Shown here: piece after piece, positions 60,901 through 64,000 of the stretch
Layout: each line of letters opens with the position of its first letter
Numbering within the stretch: position 1 is the stretch's first letter
NCBI GenBank assembly: GCA_039720395.1
Contig: CM077820.1
Location: 55,310,196-55,374,195 of the forward strand
Origin: Liquidambar formosana
Lineage: Eukaryota > Streptophyta > Magnoliopsida > Saxifragales > Altingiaceae
Direction: 5' to 3'
Length of the DNA stretch: 64,000 nucleotides
The notes under the pieces: generated by a model
Seen by the model: the letters and a program-made list of their open reading frames with translations, nothing else
Database searches by the model: none
What the model was told of the DNA's origin: nothing
Position numbers and translations under genes: made by a program

Positions 60901-63900
60901 CCAAACCGTATACTAAGCCCACGTGGTAGCTTAGGGTCCTACTAGACCATATATCGAGGCAACCGATAATCGAGGCGAAATATGGTACTTTAAAGTTCTA
61001 CCAAACCACAGTAGTTTTACGTTCTAACCAAACTATATACTGAGCCAACATAGAAGTTTAACGGTCCTACCAAACCATCTATCGAGACAATTGATAATCG
61101 AGGCGACATATGGTAGTTTTAGGTTCTACCAAAACATACTACCGAACCAACGTGGTAGTTTAGGTTCTTATTAGACTATATATTGAGACAACTAACAATC
61201 GAGGCAACAAGGTAGTTTTAGGTCCTACCAAGTCGTACACCAAGCCAATGTGGTAGTTCAGGGTCATACCAGACCATCTATCGAAGCAACCAACAATCGA
61301 GGCAACAAGGTAGTTTTAGGTCCTACAAATCGTATACAACCAACGTGGTAGTTTAGGATCGTACCAGACTATATATCGAGGAAACCAATAATTAAGGCAA
61401 CATGGTAGTTTTAGGTTCTACCAAACCGTATACCGAACCAACATGATAGTTTAGGATCCTACTAGAACATATATCGAGGCAACCAACAATCGAAACAACA
61501 TGGTAGTTTTAAGTTCTACCAAACCATATATCGAGCCAATGTGGTAATTAGGGTCCATATTTCGAGGCAACTGATAATCGAGGCGACATGGTAGTTTTAG
61601 GTTCTACCAAACCACATACTGAGCTAAAGTGATAGTTTAGGGTCCTACCAAACCATATACTGAGCTAAAGTGATAGTTTAGGATCCTACCAAACTATATA
61701 TCAAGGCAACCGATAATCGAAACAACATGATAGTTTAGGGTCCCACTAGACTATATATCGGGACAACCAACAATTGTGACAATATGGTAGTTTTAGGTTC
61801 TACCAAACCGTATATCGAGCCAAGGTGGTAGTTTAGGGTCATATCAAACCATATATCAGGGCAACCAACAATCGAGGCAAAACGGTAGTTTTAGGTTCTA
61901 GTAAATCGTATACCAAGCCAACGTAGTAATTTAGGGTCATACCAGACTATATATCGGGTCAACCAACAATCAAGGCAACACGGTAGTTTTAGGTTCTACC
62001 AAACCATATATTGAGCCAACATAGTAATTTAGGGTCATACTAGACCATGTATCGGGATAACCAACAATCGAAGCAACATGGTAGTTTTAGGTTTTATCAA
62101 ACCGTATACCGAGCCAACATGGTAGTTTAGGGTCCTACCAGACCATATATCGAGGCAACCAATAATTGAAGCAACATGATAGTTTTAGGTTCTACCAAAC
62201 CGTATAATGAGCCAATATGGTAGTTTAGGGTCCTACTAGACTATATATTGAGGCAACCAACAATCGAGGCAACATGGTAGTTTTTGGTTCAACCAAATCG
62301 TATATCGAACCAACGTGGTAGTTTAGGATCCTACCAGACCATATATCGAGGCAATTAATAATCAATGCGACATATGATAGTTTTAGGTTCTACCAAACTA
62401 TATACTAAGTCAATGTGATAGTTTAGGGTCCTACAAAACCATATATCAAGGCAACCGATAATCGAAGCAACATAGTAGTTTAGGGTCCTACCAGACCATA
62501 TATCGGGGCAAGCAACAATCGTGGCAATATAGTAGTTTTCGGCTCTACCAAACCATATATCGAGCCAAAGTGACAATTTAGGGTCATACCAGACCATATA
62601 TCGGGGAAACCAACAATCGAGGCAATATGGTAGTTTTAAGTTCTACCAAATCGTATACCGAGCCAACGTGGTAGTTTAGGGTCATACCGACCATATATCG
62701 GGGCAACCAACAATCGAAGCAACATGGTAGTTTTAGGTTCTACCAAACCGTATAATAAGCCAACGTGGTAGTTTAGGGTCATACCAGACCATATATTGGG
62801 GCAACCAACAATCGAGGCAACATGGTAGTTTTAGGTTCTACCAAATCGTATATCGAGCCAATGTGGTAGTTTAGGGTCATACCAGACCATATATCAGGGC
62901 AACCAACAATCGAGGCAACACGGTAGTTTTAGGTTCTACCAAACCATATACCAAGCCAACGTGATATTTTAGGGTCATACCAGACCATATATCGGGGCAA
63001 CCAACAATTGAGGCAATACGGTAGTTTTAGGTTTTACCAAACCGTATACCGAGTCAACGTGGTAGTCTAAGGTTATACCAGACCATATATCGGAGTAACC
63101 AACAATCGAAGCAACATGGTAGTTTTAGGTTCTACCAAACTGTATACCGAGCCAACGCGGTAGTTTAGGATCATGCCAAACTATATATCGGGACAACCAA
63201 CAATCGAAGCAACATGGTAGTTTTAGGTTCTACCAAACCTTATACCAAGCCAACTTAGTATTTTAGGATCATACCAGACCATATATCGGGGCAACCAACA
63301 ATCGAAGCAACACGATAGTTTTAGGTTCTACCAAACCGTATACCGAGCCAACGTGGTAGTTTAGGGTCATACCAGACCATATATTGGGGCAACCAACAAT
63401 CAAAGCAACATGGTAGTTTTAAGTTCTACCAAACTGTATACCGAGCCAACATGGTAGTTTAGGGTCATACTAGACTATACATCAGGGCAACCAACAATCG
63501 AAACAACATGGTAGTTTTAGGTTTTACCAAATCGTATACCAAACCAACATGGTAGTTTAAAGTCATACCAGACCATATATCAAGGTAACCAATAATCGAG
63601 GCAACATAGTAGTTTTAGGTTCTACCAAACTGTATATCGAGCCAACGTGGTACTGAGGTAGTTTAGGGTCCTACTAGACCAATAATCGAGGCAACCAACA
63701 ATTGAGGCAACATGGTAGTTTTTGGTTCTATCAAACCGTATATTGAGCCAACGTGGTAGTTTAATGTCCTATCAGACCATATATCGAGACAACTGATAAT
63801 CGAGGCAACATATAGTAGTTTTAGATTCTACCAAACAATATACTGAGCCAATGTGATAGTTTAGGGTCCTATCAAACCATACATCAAGGCAACCAATAAT

Positions 63901-64000
63901 CGAAGCAACATGGCAGTTTAGGGTCCTAACTAGACCATATATCGGGACAACCAACAATCGTGGAAATATGGTAGTTTTAGGTTCTACCGAACCGTATATC
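57905..64000. repeat. Tandem satellite array, 98-bp unit, running off the right edge
   Basis: Over 6 kb of head-to-tail repeats. In the regular part, unit starts (GACCATATATCG or variant) fall at 62885, 62983, 63081, 63179, 63277, 63375, 63473 and 63571, exactly 98 bp apart. Each unit has two related halves: A (about 57 bp) with ACCATATATCGRGGCAAC, an extra CAACAATCGAGGCAAC block, then GGTAGTTTTAGGTTCTACC; and B (about 41 bp) with ACCGTATACCGAGCCAAC then GGTAGTTTAGGGTCCTACC. Units near 57905-59300 are strongly diverged and irregular; order and similarity rise to the right. Roughly 60 units are present. No stable reading frame exists because 98 is not a multiple of three. Confidence 0.95.

Noticed and set aside
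57905..64000. CRISPR-like or protein-repeat interpretation of the right-hand array
   Set aside because: There are no unique spacers, the repeats are contiguous at 98 bp, the genome is a plant nuclear one, and the unit length shifts the reading frame each time; it is a satellite.

Overview
This is nuclear DNA of a flowering plant, almost certainly a eudicot. The genes carry GT-AG introns, the intergenic DNA is AT-rich and full of small transposon remnants, and the gene families (WAT1/EamA transporter, DYW-class PPR, NIMIN, plastid-type G6PDH isoform 4) are plant-specific. I cannot name the species.

Layout. 1-2978: 5' part of an ARF1-class small GTPase gene (minus strand), running off the left edge; two coding exons, a 5'UTR exon and a TATA box are visible. 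5315-8395: seven-exon WAT1-related (MtN21/EamA) transporter (minus), 363 aa. 16874-20506: five-exon GDSL esterase/lipase (plus), 368 aa. 21993-24104: intronless DYW-type PPR protein (plus), 703 aa. 27927-28250: small NIMIN-type NPR1-interacting protein (minus), with a possible broken NIMIN-like relative at 25188-25420. 33621-38525: twelve-exon G6PD4-type glucose-6-phosphate dehydrogenase (minus), 652 aa. 43839-46891: four-exon pyroglutamyl-peptidase I (plus), 219 aa. No complete gene was found from 46892 to the right edge.

The order WAT1 - GDSL - PPR - NIMIN - G6PD4 - pyroglutamyl peptidase matches, from memory of Arabidopsis, the union of two paralogous segments (around At1g09380-At1g09420 and At1g56670-At1g56700). 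The window therefore looks like an ancestral block in which genes lost reciprocally in Arabidopsis are still together. The genes are neighbours by descent; they do not form an operon or a known shared pathway.

The spaces between genes hold many non-autonomous DNA transposons: two 218-bp PIF/Harbinger-like MITEs with TTA/TAA duplications, a 546-bp hAT-like element with a perfect 8-bp duplication, a Stowaway-like element, a four-copy MITE family (one copy split by a 5'-truncated LINE), a six-unit MITE concatemer and several long inverted-repeat elements. From about 57905 to the right edge (over 6 kb) lies a tandem satellite with a 98-bp unit made of two related half-units, each carrying a 5-9-5 dyad. 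That satellite is the least explained structure here. I saw no CRISPR array, tRNA, rRNA or intact autonomous transposon.
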